In this document: positions 49,727 to 59,730 of the stretch, in pieces
Numbering within the stretch: the first letter of the stretch is position 1
Layout: each line of letters opens with the position of its first letter
From: Verrucomicrobiota bacterium
Lineage (GTDB): Bacteria; Verrucomicrobiota; Verrucomicrobiia; Limisphaerales; UBA11320
Length of the DNA: 64,000 nucleotides
Assembly: GCA_016199985.1 (NCBI GenBank)
Contig: JACQFQ010000069.1
Span: 78,684-142,683, forward strand
Reading direction: 5' to 3'
Notes under the pieces: generated by a model
What the model saw: only the letters and a program-made list of their open reading frames with translations
Told to the model about the DNA's origin: nothing
The model's database searches: none
Made by a program: the position numbers and the translations under genes

Positions 49727-50155
49727 ATGGCATCTCAGTACTGGTTGATCAAGCAAGAGCCCGAGGCCTACTCCTGGAAGACCTTCGAGAAGGAAGGGAA
49801 GACCGCCTGGACCGGCGTTCGGAATTACCAAGCGCGCAACAATCTTCGCGCGATGAAGAAGGGCGACCTTGCGCTGTTCTATCACAGCGTGAGCGAAAAG
49901 CAGATCGTGGGCGTCGCGAAAGTCGCGAAGGAGCATTTCCCTGACGCCACCGCGAAGGAGGGCGATTGGTCCGCGGTGGAGTTTGTTCCGATGAAGGCGC
50001 TCAAATCGCCTGTGTCTCTGGAGCGGATCAAGGCCGACCCGGCGCTCCGCGGCATGGGCCTCGTCCGCCAAAGCCGGCTGTCGGTCACGCCCGTCTCCGC
50101 CGAACACTTCGAACGCGTCCTCTCCCTGGCCTCCACTCCCATCGCCTCCCGCTGA
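49727..50155 (+). CDS. EVE domain-containing protein
   Basis: MASQYWLIKQEPEAYSWKTFEKEGKTAWTGVRNYQARNNLRAMKKGDLALFYHSVSEKQIVGVAKVAKEHFPD... characteristic EVE/thymocyte nuclear protein 1-like. Confidence 0.93.
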   Translation: MASQYWLIKQEPEAYSWKTFEKEGKTAWTGVRNYQARNNLRAMKKGDLALFYHSVSEKQIVGVAKVAKEHFPDATAKEGDWSAVEFVPMKALKSPVSLERIKADPALRGMGLVRQSRLSVTPVSAEHFERVLSLASTPIASR

Positions 50156-50817
50156 TGAGCGCCCTCCACCGCGAGTTCAAGGCCGTCATCTTCGACATGG
50201 ACGGCGTGATCGTGAACAGCGAACCGCTCCACGAAGTGGCTTTCCTCGAGACCTTCGACGAACTCGGATACGGCGACACGCACGGCATCCGATTCGCCGA
50301 TTACCTGGGCCGCTCCGACCGCGCGGTCTGGAACGCGTTCATCGACCGGCATCAGCCCCGGCAATCGATGGAGGAGCTCACAGACCTGAAGGAGAGCCGC
50401 CTTATCCATGTGTTGCGAAAGACGGAGCCGCTGTTCCCCGACGCGCCCCGGATCATCGACGCCCTGTCTCAACGCTATCCGCTCGCGGTCGCCTCGGGAT
50501 CCGTGCATCGCGTCATCGCCGAAGTGCTCAAGCTCCGCGATCTCCGGAGGTTCTTCCGCGCGGTCGTGAGCGCCGAGGACGTCAAGCAGGGGAAACCCGC
50601 GCCCGACATTTTCCTTCGCACTGCGATGCTCCTCGGCGTGCAGCCGGAGGAATGCTGCGTCATAGAGGACACCACGGCGGGGGTCGAAGCGGCCCGGGCG
50701 GCCCGGATGCCAGTCATTGCGATCACGAACACCTATCCGGCCCACGAACTCCATCGCGCCGATCTCGTGGTGTCGGATTACTCGGAAATCGAAAAGGTTC
50801 TGCTTCGCCCGCAATGA
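50155..50817 (+). CDS. HAD-superfamily hydrolase (beta-phosphoglucomutase-like)
   Basis: MSALHREFKAVIFDMDGVIVNSEPLHEVAFLETFDELGY...PLAVASGSVHRVIAEVLKL...PAPDIFLRTAMLLGVQPEECCVIEDTTAGVEAARAARM; start overlaps EVE stop (TGATG). Confidence 0.92.
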   Translation: MSALHREFKAVIFDMDGVIVNSEPLHEVAFLETFDELGYGDTHGIRFADYLGRSDRAVWNAFIDRHQPRQSMEELTDLKESRLIHVLRKTEPLFPDAPRIIDALSQRYPLAVASGSVHRVIAEVLKLRDLRRFFRAVVSAEDVKQGKPAPDIFLRTAMLLGVQPEECCVIEDTTAGVEAARAARMPVIAITNTYPAHELHRADLVVSDYSEIEKVLLRPQ

Positions 50818-52127
50818 GCGCTTGCTCCCCATCCCTTGCCAGAGCCTTCTTCCTGAAGTCTCTTTCGCCTCGAGAAGCGGCGTGGATTCTGGCGGTGTGG
50901 ATCGCGATGGCCGCCATCCCGGGAGCGGGAGCCGCCGCCTCCGACTGGCCTCAATTCCTAGGCCCGGGCCGCGACGGCGTTTACTCCGGGCCCGCCCTGA
51001 CGGCGAAATGGCCGGCGGAGGGACCCTTACGGCTGTGGTCGCGCGATGTGGGTCAGGGCTTCAGCGGCCCGGTGTCATCGCGAGGCCGCGCGCTGCTTTT
51101 CCACCGGGTGGACGACCAGGAAACCCTGGAGTGCATGGAGGCGCGCTCGGGCAGGACGATCTGGAAGGATTCCGCTACGACACACTATCGCGACGACTTC
51201 GGATTCGACGAAGGTCCGCGCGCCACACCCGCGATCGGCGGGGATCGAGTGATCACCCTCGGCGCGGAGGGCGCGGCCATATGCCGCGATTGGGCCACGG
51301 GCAGGAAGCTCTGGAGCGTGGACTGCAAGCTGGATTTCAAGATGCGCAAAGGGTTCTTCGGCCTGGCGCCGTCGCCGCTCATTGTGGGCGGCAACGTGAT
51401 CCTGAACATCGGAGGAATCGATCGCGCGGGAATCGTCGCGCTGAGCGTTGAGACAGGCCGCAAAACGTGGTCGTGCGGCGAGGATGAAGCCAGCTACGCC
51501 TCGCCCGTCCTGGCGAGCTTCGAAGGACGCGCGCGGATCCTGACGCTGACCCGCGAGGGCCTCGTGTCGATCGACCCGGCGGACGGCAGGGAGCTGTTCC
51601 GATTCCCCTGGCGGCCCGCGATGCAGGCGTCCGTCAGCGCGGCGACTCCGCTCGTGCTTGGAAACCGCGTTTTCCTCTCGGCAAGCTACGGCGCGGGCGC
51701 CGCGCTGCTGCGATGCGCGGATGGCGGCGCGACGGTTCTCTGGCAGAAGGACGACGCTCTCTCGAACCACTACGCCACGAGCGTCGCGGATGGGGATTTT
51801 CTGTACGGATTCGACGGACGCCAGGAACAAGGCTGCAGCCTGCGCTGCGTGGGTCTTCGCGACGGCGCCGTGGCGTGGTCGCAGGAAGGACTGGGCGCGG
51901 GCACGGTGACCTTGGCGGGAAAGGAGCTGCTGATCCTCACCGAAAAGGGTGAACTCATCCGCGCTCCCGCAACGTCCTCTGGCTTTCACCCGAGCGCCCG
52001 ACACCAACTTCTCCCCTTCCTGGCCCGAGCGCATCCCGCACTCGCGGACGGCGTTCTGTTCGCCCGGTCGAAGAACAAACTGTTCGCGTTCGACCTTGCC
52101 GCATCCCCCGCGTCACTGGGAAAGTAG
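50814..52127 (+). CDS. PQQ-like beta-propeller secreted protein
   Basis: ASDWPQFLGPGRDGVYSGPALTAKWPAEGPLRLWSRDVGQGFSGPVSSRGRALLFHRVDDQETLECMEARSGRTIWK; ATGA overlap with HAD gene. Confidence 0.9.
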   Translation: MSACSPSLARAFFLKSLSPREAAWILAVWIAMAAIPGAGAAASDWPQFLGPGRDGVYSGPALTAKWPAEGPLRLWSRDVGQGFSGPVSSRGRALLFHRVDDQETLECMEARSGRTIWKDSATTHYRDDFGFDEGPRATPAIGGDRVITLGAEGAAICRDWATGRKLWSVDCKLDFKMRKGFFGLAPSPLIVGGNVILNIGGIDRAGIVALSVETGRKTWSCGEDEASYASPVLASFEGRARILTLTREGLVSIDPADGRELFRFPWRPAMQASVSAATPLVLGNRVFLSASYGAGAALLRCADGGATVLWQKDDALSNHYATSVADGDFLYGFDGRQEQGCSLRCVGLRDGAVAWSQEGLGAGTVTLAGKELLILTEKGELIRAPATSSGFHPSARHQLLPFLARAHPALADGVLFARSKNKLFAFDLAASPASLGK

Positions 52128-52333
52128 CCATCGGATCGCGAATCTCCAGCGTCCGCCTCCGCACGACTTTTCTGTAGGGTTCTTTCATCCGCGCAATGCC
52201 CCTCTGGCGGCCTCTCGTGAGCGTTTTGTGGACGATTTGGCCCACCGCGAAGGTTCATCATCACCCCGGACCATGGGGAGACTGGGGGGGGCCGCTAGGC
52301 TGCCAGGCATGCTTCCTGCGATCAGGGTCGCGC

Positions 52334-52597
52334 ATGGTAGCACCGACCCAAGCAGTGACACTCGAACCTCAGCAGATCTCGACTTTGCTGACGGAGTTCG
52401 CCTCGACACGGCATGATATCAACAACGCGCTTTCGCTGATCTCAGCCGCTGCGGAGCTGATCCGCATGAATCCCGACACGCTACCCAGGATGCTGCCTAC
52501 GATGAACGATCAACCCGCCAAGATCGGCGTCTCCATGCAGAAATTCATGTCGATCCTTGAGGCCAATCTGGGCGCGGCCCGGGCGCGGGTCTCGTAA
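52334..52597 (+). CDS. Small protein resembling an isolated histidine-kinase DHp/H-box helix
   Basis: MVAPTQAVTLEPQQISTLLTEFASTRHDINNALSLISAAAELIRMNPDTLPRMLPTMNDQPAKIGVSMQKFMSIL; HDxNNxLxxI motif, no ATPase domain. Confidence 0.55.
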   Translation: MVAPTQAVTLEPQQISTLLTEFASTRHDINNALSLISAAAELIRMNPDTLPRMLPTMNDQPAKIGVSMQKFMSILEANLGAARARVS

Positions 52598-52667
52598 CCT
52601 GTTGGGGAGCCGTTTCGTCTTGAGTCAGGCGGCGCGCGAATGCCACCGTGCCGCCTTGAACCAGATT

Positions 52668-53201
52668 ATGGCGACCCATCACTCACTGCGCGGTCACAGC
52701 GTCCTCGGGACGTTCGGGGCGGGGCTTTTCCTGCTGGTTCTAACGATCCCGTGCTCTCAGGAGTGTTCGGCTTTCGGCGACGCCGCCGCGGTTGTCGTCG
52801 CCCCGACCCTCGATAGGGCGCTGTCCAAGACCGAGACATCCGCTGTCCCGACACGGGAGTCTTTGCGGCTGCTGTCGCCCGGCGAGCGCGAGCAAGAATT
52901 GCAACAGCTGCGCGAAAAGCGCGGGCTCAAGGTCAAACCGGCGACGCCGCTCGCTCCGGCCGATCGCGAGCAGCGTCGCGTCGAGATCCGGCAACGACTG
53001 AATCATCGACTTGAAGCGCTTCGCCAGAAGCGCAAGACCGCCCCGCTAACCGCCGAAGAGGAGAAGCAGTTGCACCGGCTCGAATCGCTCTCACACGGCT
53101 TTCAGCCCGCCCTCAAGAAGGCCCCTCCGGAGACCCTCACCGAGAAGAAGACGGAGAGGGGCGTTCCGTCGCTTCACACAGAGCCCACGCCGCCCAAATA
53201 G
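52668..53201 (+). CDS. Hypothetical exported, charged/helical protein
   Basis: MATHHSLRGHSVLGTFGAGLFLLVLTIPCSQECSAFG signal-like N-terminus then Arg/Glu/Lys-rich helices. Confidence 0.55.
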   Translation: MATHHSLRGHSVLGTFGAGLFLLVLTIPCSQECSAFGDAAAVVVAPTLDRALSKTETSAVPTRESLRLLSPGEREQELQQLREKRGLKVKPATPLAPADREQRRVEIRQRLNHRLEALRQKRKTAPLTAEEEKQLHRLESLSHGFQPALKKAPPETLTEKKTERGVPSLHTEPTPPK

Positions 53202-53221
53202 CCTCCGACTCCGGCAATCCC

Positions 53222-53821
53222 TTGAGCCCTTCGGACATCGTGAGTCAGGAAAAGAGCGACGCGGAGCTGATCGCGGAAGTCCTGAAGGGGAACCCGGAGA
53301 GCTTTGAGCCGCTTGTGCGGCGCTATTCGCCCAGGCTCTTCGGCACGGCCCGCCGATACGCGCGACGCGAGAGCGAGATCGAGGACATCGTGCAGGAGAT
53401 TTGGGGGAAGGTGTACCAAAAGCTCTCCTCCTGGCGGGGGGACGCTCCCTTCGAGCACTGGCTGATGCGGACAGCCGTGCATACCTGTTATGACTTCCTG
53501 CGCGACCACAAGAGGAACCGCGAGGACAGCGTCACAGATCTCAGCCGGGATGAGGAGGACTGGCTGGAGCGACACGCGGCGGCGCCCGCCTCCACAGAGG
53601 ACGACTCCGACGCCGCTCGTCAGCTGGTCCAACGTCTTCTCGATCAATTGTCCCCCGCTTCGCGGATGATCATCATCTTGCTGGAGATCGAAGATCGGTC
53701 GGTCAAAGAGATTTCGGCGTTGACCGGGTGGTCGGTGCCTCTCGTGAAGGTTCGCGCTTTTCGAGCGCGCGCCGAGATGCGAAAGTGCCTTAAACGTGTG
53801 GCTAGAGATAAGTATCTGTAA
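53222..53821 (+). CDS. RNA polymerase ECF-type sigma factor
   Basis: SDAELIAEVLKGNPESFEPLVRRYSPRLFGTARRYARRESEIEDIVQEIWGKVYQKLSSWRG...LDQLSPASRMIIILLEIEDRSVKEISALTGWSVPLVKVRAFRARAEMRKCL; TTG start listed, GTG at 53240 possible. Confidence 0.92.
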   Translation: MSPSDIVSQEKSDAELIAEVLKGNPESFEPLVRRYSPRLFGTARRYARRESEIEDIVQEIWGKVYQKLSSWRGDAPFEHWLMRTAVHTCYDFLRDHKRNREDSVTDLSRDEEDWLERHAAAPASTEDDSDAARQLVQRLLDQLSPASRMIIILLEIEDRSVKEISALTGWSVPLVKVRAFRARAEMRKCLKRVARDKYL

Positions 53822-53860
53822 CCCCTCAACACAGGGTCTCGTCCTCAATTTCAGGTCGTT

Positions 53861-54193
53861 ATGAGTCTTGAAACGCTATATCAGAGGCTGCTGCGGGTCG
53901 CGCGCGCGAACCCGCCTTCGGAGCGCGTTCCTTACGCGTTCGAAAAGAGGGTCATGGCACGGCTCATCCTGGCTCGGGCTCAGGCCTTGGATCCTTGGGC
54001 GCAGATTTCGCAAGGGCTCTGGCGAGCCGTCATCCCCTGCTTCGCGTTCACCGTGATGCTGTTCTGCTGGCACTTGACCCAAGCGACCCCGGGAGGATCC
54101 GCCGGCGAGTCCGGACTGGGCGCCGTGGACGATCTCGAGGTGGCCGTCGTGGACAGCATTGACCTTAACGATAGCGTGGAGGACGGCCTGTAA
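53861..54193 (+). CDS. Small membrane protein, probable anti-sigma/regulatory partner
   Basis: Single hydrophobic segment AVIPCFAFTVMLFCWHLTQ, directly after the sigma factor; TAATG overlap with the next gene. Confidence 0.6.
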   Translation: MSLETLYQRLLRVARANPPSERVPYAFEKRVMARLILARAQALDPWAQISQGLWRAVIPCFAFTVMLFCWHLTQATPGGSAGESGLGAVDDLEVAVVDSIDLNDSVEDGL

Positions 54194-54660
54194 TGCACCT
54201 GGGGAAACTCATCCTCGCGACTCTGCTGATCTTTTCCACCGGCTTCTTCGCCGGTGTGCTGTTCCCCCATCCGCAACCAGCGACCGTCCAGTCTGCGTTG
54301 CGGCCTTCCGGGCCGCCGACCACAACGCCCCCGTTGCCCAATGAGCGCCGGGTTGAAGCGCTCCGCCGATTCACACAGAACCTGGATCTCGCTCCGGAGC
54401 AGCGGGAGCGGATCGAGTCTCATATTCAGGAGAGCCAGGAGCGCACGCGACTGCTTTGGGATCTGGTCGGACCCGAAGTGCAGGACGAGTTCAAGCGCCT
54501 CCGCGCCCAGGTCGTCAGCGAGCTCAAACCCGATCAGCGAAAGAAGTTCGAGGAGCTCTCCAAGAAATACCGTCGCGAACGTTCGAAGAGCGGCGAAGCC
54601 TCCGGCGTGAGCCTTCCCCCCCCTCCCACGCCGCCGCCAGCGGCCCCTGAGCTCCAATAG
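54193..54660 (+). CDS. Spy/CpxP/ZraP-like periplasmic helical protein
   Basis: MHLGKLILATLLIFSTGFFAGVLF anchor; RFTQNLDLAPEQRERIESHIQESQERTRLLWDLVGPEVQDEFKRLRAQVVSELKPDQRKKFEEL (L-x-Q-x-I-type motif plus LKPDQRKKFEEL). Confidence 0.65.
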   Translation: MHLGKLILATLLIFSTGFFAGVLFPHPQPATVQSALRPSGPPTTTPPLPNERRVEALRRFTQNLDLAPEQRERIESHIQESQERTRLLWDLVGPEVQDEFKRLRAQVVSELKPDQRKKFEELSKKYRRERSKSGEASGVSLPPPPTPPPAAPELQ

Positions 54661-54826
54661 CTCGCGATACGCGCGTCGCCTTCCCCGTTGTCGTTGTCGT
54701 TGTCGTTGCCCCCTGGGTCTCTGCGTCTGTTTTGCGCGTCAGCCGGTTCGCAACGACCACAAGAGCCTATCCACAACACCCAGGACCGCGTCGCTTGTCC
54801 ACCGCTCTGACATCGACCGCGCTTCC

Positions 54827-55858
54827 CTAGACTTTCGCGCCCGGCTTTCGTCGGCTCCACGAGAGAGCGACGCGCTGAATCGCGGGTTTCACGCTGAGCG
54901 CGACGATGAGCAGCACTCCGGTCAGCATCCCGGCGACCTCACGAGGCTGTCGCGCGTGCACGAGGCCGTTGTTGAGAATCGCGATGGCGATCACGCCCAG
55001 AAGGGCTCCGTGAACGCTGCCGACGCCACCAAAGATGCTCGTGCCCCCGAGCACCACCGCGGTGATGGCGTACAACTCGTATCCGGTTCCGGCGTCCGCT
55101 TTCGCCTGTCCCAAACGGGCTGTGTACAGGATCGCCGCGACGGCCGCCACAACGCCCGCCGCGACATACACGCTCGCGACGCGGCGCCTCACCGGAATCC
55201 CCGCGTATTGGCTTCCCTCCGGCGAGAAGCCGATGGCTCGAAACGACCGGCCCTGCGCTGTCCGATGCACCCAGATCCAGAAGAAGCTCGCCGCCGCCAG
55301 GAACACGGGCGTCTGCGCGGGAACCCCCAACCACCGCTCCTGCCCTATGAAAAGGAAGCCCGAGGGAAAGTTGGTGAAAGTGTCGACTCCACGAGTGAGC
55401 GCTTCCGCGAGTCCGCGGAACAGCGAGAACGAGCCGAGCGTCACGATCAGCGGAGGCAGACGAAGACCGCTGATCAGCGCCGCGTTCACGCCGCCCGCCA
55501 AACCGCCGACGACCAGGGTGATGGACGCCGCGGCCGCCACGGGCAATCCCGCGTCGCGCCACAACTTCCCGAACACCACCGCGCACAGGCCGAGCAACGA
55601 GCCCACTGAGAGATCGATGCCGCCTGTGAGAATCACCGGAGTGAGAGCCAGGGACAGAAGGCCGATCTCGGCCGAATGACGCAGGATGTCGAAGGTGTTG
55701 TCCCAGGTTCCAAACCTCCGGCCCACAGAGTTGAAAAACAACCATTCGCCCACAACAAGGACCGCGAGAATCGTCTCATGGCGGAGCCACCAGGCGCTGG
55801 CCAGCCCTCGCGCCGCGCCCGGCCTTGATGAAGCGCTCTGGGAAGCCGCGTTGCTCAT
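54827..55858 (-). CDS. Sugar ABC transporter permease (RbsC/RhaQ-like)
   Basis: LRHSAEIGLLSLALTPVILTGGIDLSVGSLLGLCAVVFGKL...GLRLPPLIVTLGSFSLFRGLAEALTRG...YAITAVVLGGTSIFGGVGSVHGALLGVIAIAILNNGL. Confidence 0.9.
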   Translation of the reverse strand: MSNAASQSASSRPGAARGLASAWWLRHETILAVLVVGEWLFFNSVGRRFGTWDNTFDILRHSAEIGLLSLALTPVILTGGIDLSVGSLLGLCAVVFGKLWRDAGLPVAAAASITLVVGGLAGGVNAALISGLRLPPLIVTLGSFSLFRGLAEALTRGVDTFTNFPSGFLFIGQERWLGVPAQTPVFLAAASFFWIWVHRTAQGRSFRAIGFSPEGSQYAGIPVRRRVASVYVAAGVVAAVAAILYTARLGQAKADAGTGYELYAITAVVLGGTSIFGGVGSVHGALLGVIAIAILNNGLVHARQPREVAGMLTGVLLIVALSVKPAIQRVALSWSRRKPGAKV

Positions 55859-56856
55859 CGCCGTCGGCTCCTCCATCCATCCGCGAGAACCGCGAGCAGG
55901 ATCACGGAACCCTGGATCGCCTTTTCCCAATGCGCCTCGACGCGCAGATGCGTCAGGGCCGGGTTCACGCAAACCAGCAGCAGAAGGCCCACGAGGACGC
56001 CCCAAAGATTGCCGCGTCCGCCTGAAACCGCGACGCCGCCGACGACGCAGGCGGCGATGGCCTTGAGTTCAAGGCCGGCGCCCGCTTTGGGATCCACCTG
56101 CGGGGACTGGAGCGCGCCCATCCACGCGGCGAAGCCGGTCAGCGTTCCCAGCAAGACAAAGGTGAGAAATGTCACGCGCGACGCGGGGATTCCCGTAAGT
56201 CGCGCGGCCTCGGCGTCCGAGCCGACCGCGTAGATATAGCGCCCTCCCGCGATCCGGGCGCACACGTACAGAATGGCGAGGAACACGAGCAGTCCCAGGC
56301 CGATGAGAGCGGTCTGCCCCCCCCACTGCGACATTCCGAGCCACTGCGCACCGTCGGGCAAGTTCACGAACTGGCCTTGACGAAGCCAGCGAAGTCCTTC
56401 GCGCCAGGCCACCATCGTGGCCAATGTCACAACGATGGAGGGCAGACGCAGCCCGGCGACCAGCGCCCCGTTCACGGCGCCGCCCAACGCTCCGCACGTC
56501 ACCGCGCCCAGAAGCACCGCGGGCGCCGGCCAGCGCGAGCTCCACAACAAGCCGGCCACGACGCCGCAAACGCTGAAGAGAGAACCGACGGAGATATCCA
56601 CATGACGACAAATCATCACCAGCGCCATGCCGCAGGCGACCACGAGCGTGGGCGATTCGCGGGTCAGCAGCGAGAGCAACGGCTGGGACTGGTAGAATCC
56701 CGGCGCCGCCCCGAGCAGGAACAGAAGCAGGAACGCGAGGGCCCCCGCGACGGTCCATTCGCGAAAATGCGCGCGGAAAGCCGAAAGACGCCGCGGGCCG
56801 CGCGAGGCGCCGCTCTCTTGAGGCGGACCGGAAACGTCCTGGGCGCGATCAGGCAT
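55855..56856 (-). CDS. Sugar ABC transporter permease (RbsC/RhaP-like)
   Basis: LTRESPTLVVACGMALVMICRHVDISVGSLFSVCGVVAGLL...GLRLPSIVVTLATMVAWREGLRWLRQGQ...LKAIAACVVGGVAVSGGRGNLWGVLVGLLLLVCVNPALTHL; ATGA overlap with downstream permease. Confidence 0.9.
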   Translation of the reverse strand: MPDRAQDVSGPPQESGASRGPRRLSAFRAHFREWTVAGALAFLLLFLLGAAPGFYQSQPLLSLLTRESPTLVVACGMALVMICRHVDISVGSLFSVCGVVAGLLWSSRWPAPAVLLGAVTCGALGGAVNGALVAGLRLPSIVVTLATMVAWREGLRWLRQGQFVNLPDGAQWLGMSQWGGQTALIGLGLLVFLAILYVCARIAGGRYIYAVGSDAEAARLTGIPASRVTFLTFVLLGTLTGFAAWMGALQSPQVDPKAGAGLELKAIAACVVGGVAVSGGRGNLWGVLVGLLLLVCVNPALTHLRVEAHWEKAIQGSVILLAVLADGWRSRRR

Positions 56857-56877
56857 GATTCCTCATAGGGTTCGACA

Positions 56878-58371
56878 TCACGCTTGCCCCAAAGCCAGGG
56901 CCATGACGGCGCGAGCGTCCGTCCCCCCAGGCAGAATTCCCGCGATGCGGCCGTTCCTCATCACCGCGATCCGATCGCTCATCCCCAGAACCTCGGGGAG
57001 ATCGCTGGAAATCATCAAGACGGCGAGTCCATCGCGGGCCAGCCGACGAACAATCTTGTGGATCTCAGCCTTCGCCCCGATGTCAACGCCCTGCGTCGGC
57101 TCGTCGAGAATGAGAAGGCGGGGTCGCGTCGCCAGCCAACGGGCCAGGCTGACCTTTTGTTGATTGCCGCCTGAGAGGGAAGCGCCAACGGCGTGCGGTC
57201 CTTCCGCCTTGATCCCAAGGTCCCGGATGAACTCGGAGGCAAGGGCGTTCTCCGCCGACGAGCGCAGCCAGCCGCCCGGAAAAACGCGTTCGTGAATCGC
57301 GAGCGTCGTGTTCGAGGCGACCGACATCTCGAGGATGATGCCATGTCTGCGTCGGTCCTCGGGCACATACGCGATCCCGTGGCTCACAGCGCGCCGAGGC
57401 GAATCGATATCGACCCTTTCGCCATGGATTCGAATCACGCCCCGGTCCGCGGGCATGAGGCCGAACAACACACGGGCGAGCTCCGTTCTCCCCGCTCCGA
57501 CGAGGCCCGAAACCCCCACCACTTCCCCGGCATGAACGACAAGGGAAACATCGCCCACTCCGGCCGCGGCGGAGGAAACCGACTCCAGCGTGAGAACGGG
57601 CTCGCCAACCTCTCCTTCCCGCTCGGGATACACCTGGGCCACTTCGCGCCCGACCATTCTCTCAATCAAGGCGGCCTCGGTGACCTCGGACGCCACGAAA
57701 GTGCCGACGCTCTCGCCATCCCGAAGCACTGTGACACGGTCCGCAAGCTGGAAGATCTCCTCCAGACGATGGGAGATATAGACTATCCCAATGCCTTTTT
57801 GCCGAAGATCCTCGACCACCCCGAACAAAAGCCGCTGCTCCTTCTGAGTCAATGATGCCGTGGGCTCATCCATGATGAGAATCCGCGCGCCGACGCCCAG
57901 AGCGCAGGCGATCTCGACGAGTTGCTGCTGCGGCATCGAAAGGTCGCCCACCTCGCAGAGCGAATCGATCTCCGCCCCCACCTGCGCGAGCAGGCGCTCG
58001 GCGACGCGGCGACGCTCGCTCCAGCGGATGGTTCGCAGCATCCGCGAGGGCTCCAGTCGAAGCGCGATGTTCTCGGCGACGCTGAGCTGAGGGAAGAGGG
58101 CGGGCTGCTGATAGATGCAAGCGATTCCGAGAGCGCGCGCCCGCGCGGGATTGAGGCCTTCCACCCGAGATCCCCCGATCTCCACCCGGCCTGAATCGGG
58201 GGCGTGGGCGCCGGTGATGATCTTGATCAATGTGGACTTGCCGGCGCCGTTCTCGCCAAGCAGGGCATGCACCTCGCCGGGCCTCAGGTCGAACGATACG
58301 CCCTTCAGTGCGCGCACCGCGCCGAACGACTTCGTCACTTGGGTGAGTTCCAGCAGTCGCTCGCTCATGGA
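56878..58371 (-). CDS. Sugar ABC transporter ATP-binding protein (double ABC cassette, RbsA/RhaT-like)
   Basis: MSERLLELTQVTKSFGAVRALKGVSFDLRPGEVHALLGENGAGKSTLIKIITGAHAPDSG...ILIMDEPTASLTQKEQ...LSGGNQQKVSLARWLATRPRLLILDEPTQGVDIGAKAEIHKIV. Confidence 0.93.
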   Translation of the reverse strand, partial: SMSERLLELTQVTKSFGAVRALKGVSFDLRPGEVHALLGENGAGKSTLIKIITGAHAPDSGRVEIGGSRVEGLNPARARALGIACIYQQPALFPQLSVAENIALRLEPSRMLRTIRWSERRRVAERLLAQVGAEIDSLCEVGDLSMPQQQLVEIACALGVGARILIMDEPTASLTQKEQRLLFGVVEDLRQKGIGIVYISHRLEEIFQLADRVTVLRDGESVGTFVASEVTEAALIERMVGREVAQVYPEREGEVGEPVLTLESVSSAAAGVGDVSLVVHAGEVVGVSGLVGAGRTELARVLFGLMPADRGVIRIHGERVDIDSPRRAVSHGIAYVPEDRRRHGIILEMSVASNTTLAIHERVFPGGWLRSSAENALASEFIRDLGIKAEGPHAVGASLSGGNQQKVSLARWLATRPRLLILDEPTQGVDIGAKAEIHKIVRRLARDGLAVLMISSDLPEVLGMSDRIAVMRNGRIAGILPGGTDARAVMALALGQA

Positions 58372-58464
58372 ATCATCGGGAGACAACGCGGGGCCGACCC
58401 ACGGGGAAGTCAACTCGGGCAACACCGTTCCCTGGTCGCGCCGGGCTTTCGTGACATGCCGCTG

Positions 58465-59730
58465 TCATCGATGAGCGAGAACCGTCTTCTCATAACGCCG
58501 AACCTCGCGCAGCCAGTCCTCGCCCCGCGGAACATTGTTCTGAAGGCAGTAGTAATCCCACACAGCGCCAAACGGCAGGGTTTTCGCCTCCTCAAGCAAG
58601 GCCAACCGGCCGGTGTAGTCGCCGGCGGATTCCCGTCGAGCCAGTTCCGCGAGCGGCTCGAGCGCCGCCAGAAGCAAAGCCTTCGCCACCGACCGCGACC
58701 CGATCACCCATGCCGCGATCCGGTTGATGCTCGCATCGAAGAAATCCAACCCGATATGGACGCGACGATCGAACCTGGCCCGAAGGATCTCCTGCGCGAC
58801 GGCTTGAACGTCTTCCGAGAGCGTGACGACATGGTCGCTGTCCCAACGAACGCCGCGGCTCATGTGCAGCAGGATCTCGTCAAGCCAGAGCAGCGCCGAT
58901 GAGATCTTGTCCGAGATCGTCTCCGTCGGATGAAAATGCCCCGCGTCCAGGCAGATCATTTTCCGATTGCGAATCGCGTAGCCGAGATAGAATTCATGGG
59001 AGCCCACGACATAGCTCTCGGAGCCCAGACCGAAGAGTTTGCACTCGAGGGCGTCCCGATTGAGCGAAGGGTCGATCGCCTCTCGGAAAATGCGATCGAG
59101 CGACTGGACAAGGCGCTCGCGCGGACGGAAACGATCGACCGGCGTGTCCTTGAATCCATCGGGAATCCAGAAGTTCGTGACGCACGCCTTGCCCAAAGCC
59201 TTGCCCATTGCCGCCCCGATGCGACGGGAAGCGATGCCATGTTCAATCCAGAAATCCCGGATGCCAGGATCCGAATGCGCCAGCGTAAACCCATCCACGG
59301 CCTTGGGGTGGGAAAAATACGTGGGATTAAAATCGAGGCCCAGCCCCTGGCTCGAGGCCCACTCGATCCAGGCTTGAAAGTGTCTCGGCTCCAAGTCGGT
59401 TCTCTCCACGGGTCGGCCGGACGTCTCGGCATAGGACGCGTGGAGGCTCAGCCGATGCTTGCCTGGAATAAGGGCCAGAGCCTGGGCGATATCTCCTCGG
59501 AGTTCGTCGGCGTTCCGCGCCTTGCCTGGATACTGTCCTGTGACGGCGATGCCCCCTCCGAGCGCCGATCCGGTCTTCTCGAATCCGCCGACATCATCCC
59601 CCTGCCAGCAGTGGAGCGAGAGCGCGATTGCCTCCACTCTCTGAGTCGCGGCGAGGACGTCCACTCCCAGCGCCGCGTAGCTCTCGACCGCCAACGCGTA
59701 GGCTTGCTGCACACTTTGATCTGAGGGCAT
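58465..59730 (-). CDS. rhaA: L-rhamnose isomerase
   Basis: [61 protein letters not shown]...[34 protein letters not shown]...[45 protein letters not shown]...[25 protein letters not shown]: close to enterobacterial RhaA (recalled). Confidence 0.95.
   Translation of the reverse strand: MPSDQSVQQAYALAVESYAALGVDVLAATQRVEAIALSLHCWQGDDVGGFEKTGSALGGGIAVTGQYPGKARNADELRGDIAQALALIPGKHRLSLHASYAETSGRPVERTDLEPRHFQAWIEWASSQGLGLDFNPTYFSHPKAVDGFTLAHSDPGIRDFWIEHGIASRRIGAAMGKALGKACVTNFWIPDGFKDTPVDRFRPRERLVQSLDRIFREAIDPSLNRDALECKLFGLGSESYVVGSHEFYLGYAIRNRKMICLDAGHFHPTETISDKISSALLWLDEILLHMSRGVRWDSDHVVTLSEDVQAVAQEILRARFDRRVHIGLDFFDASINRIAAWVIGSRSVAKALLLAALEPLAELARRESAGDYTGRLALLEEAKTLPFGAVWDYYCLQNNVPRGEDWLREVRRYEKTVLAHR

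Noticed and set aside
54686-54710. GTTGTC-type short tandem repeat
   Set aside because: Only about four copies in a non-coding gap between convergent genes; not a CRISPR or phase-variation locus.
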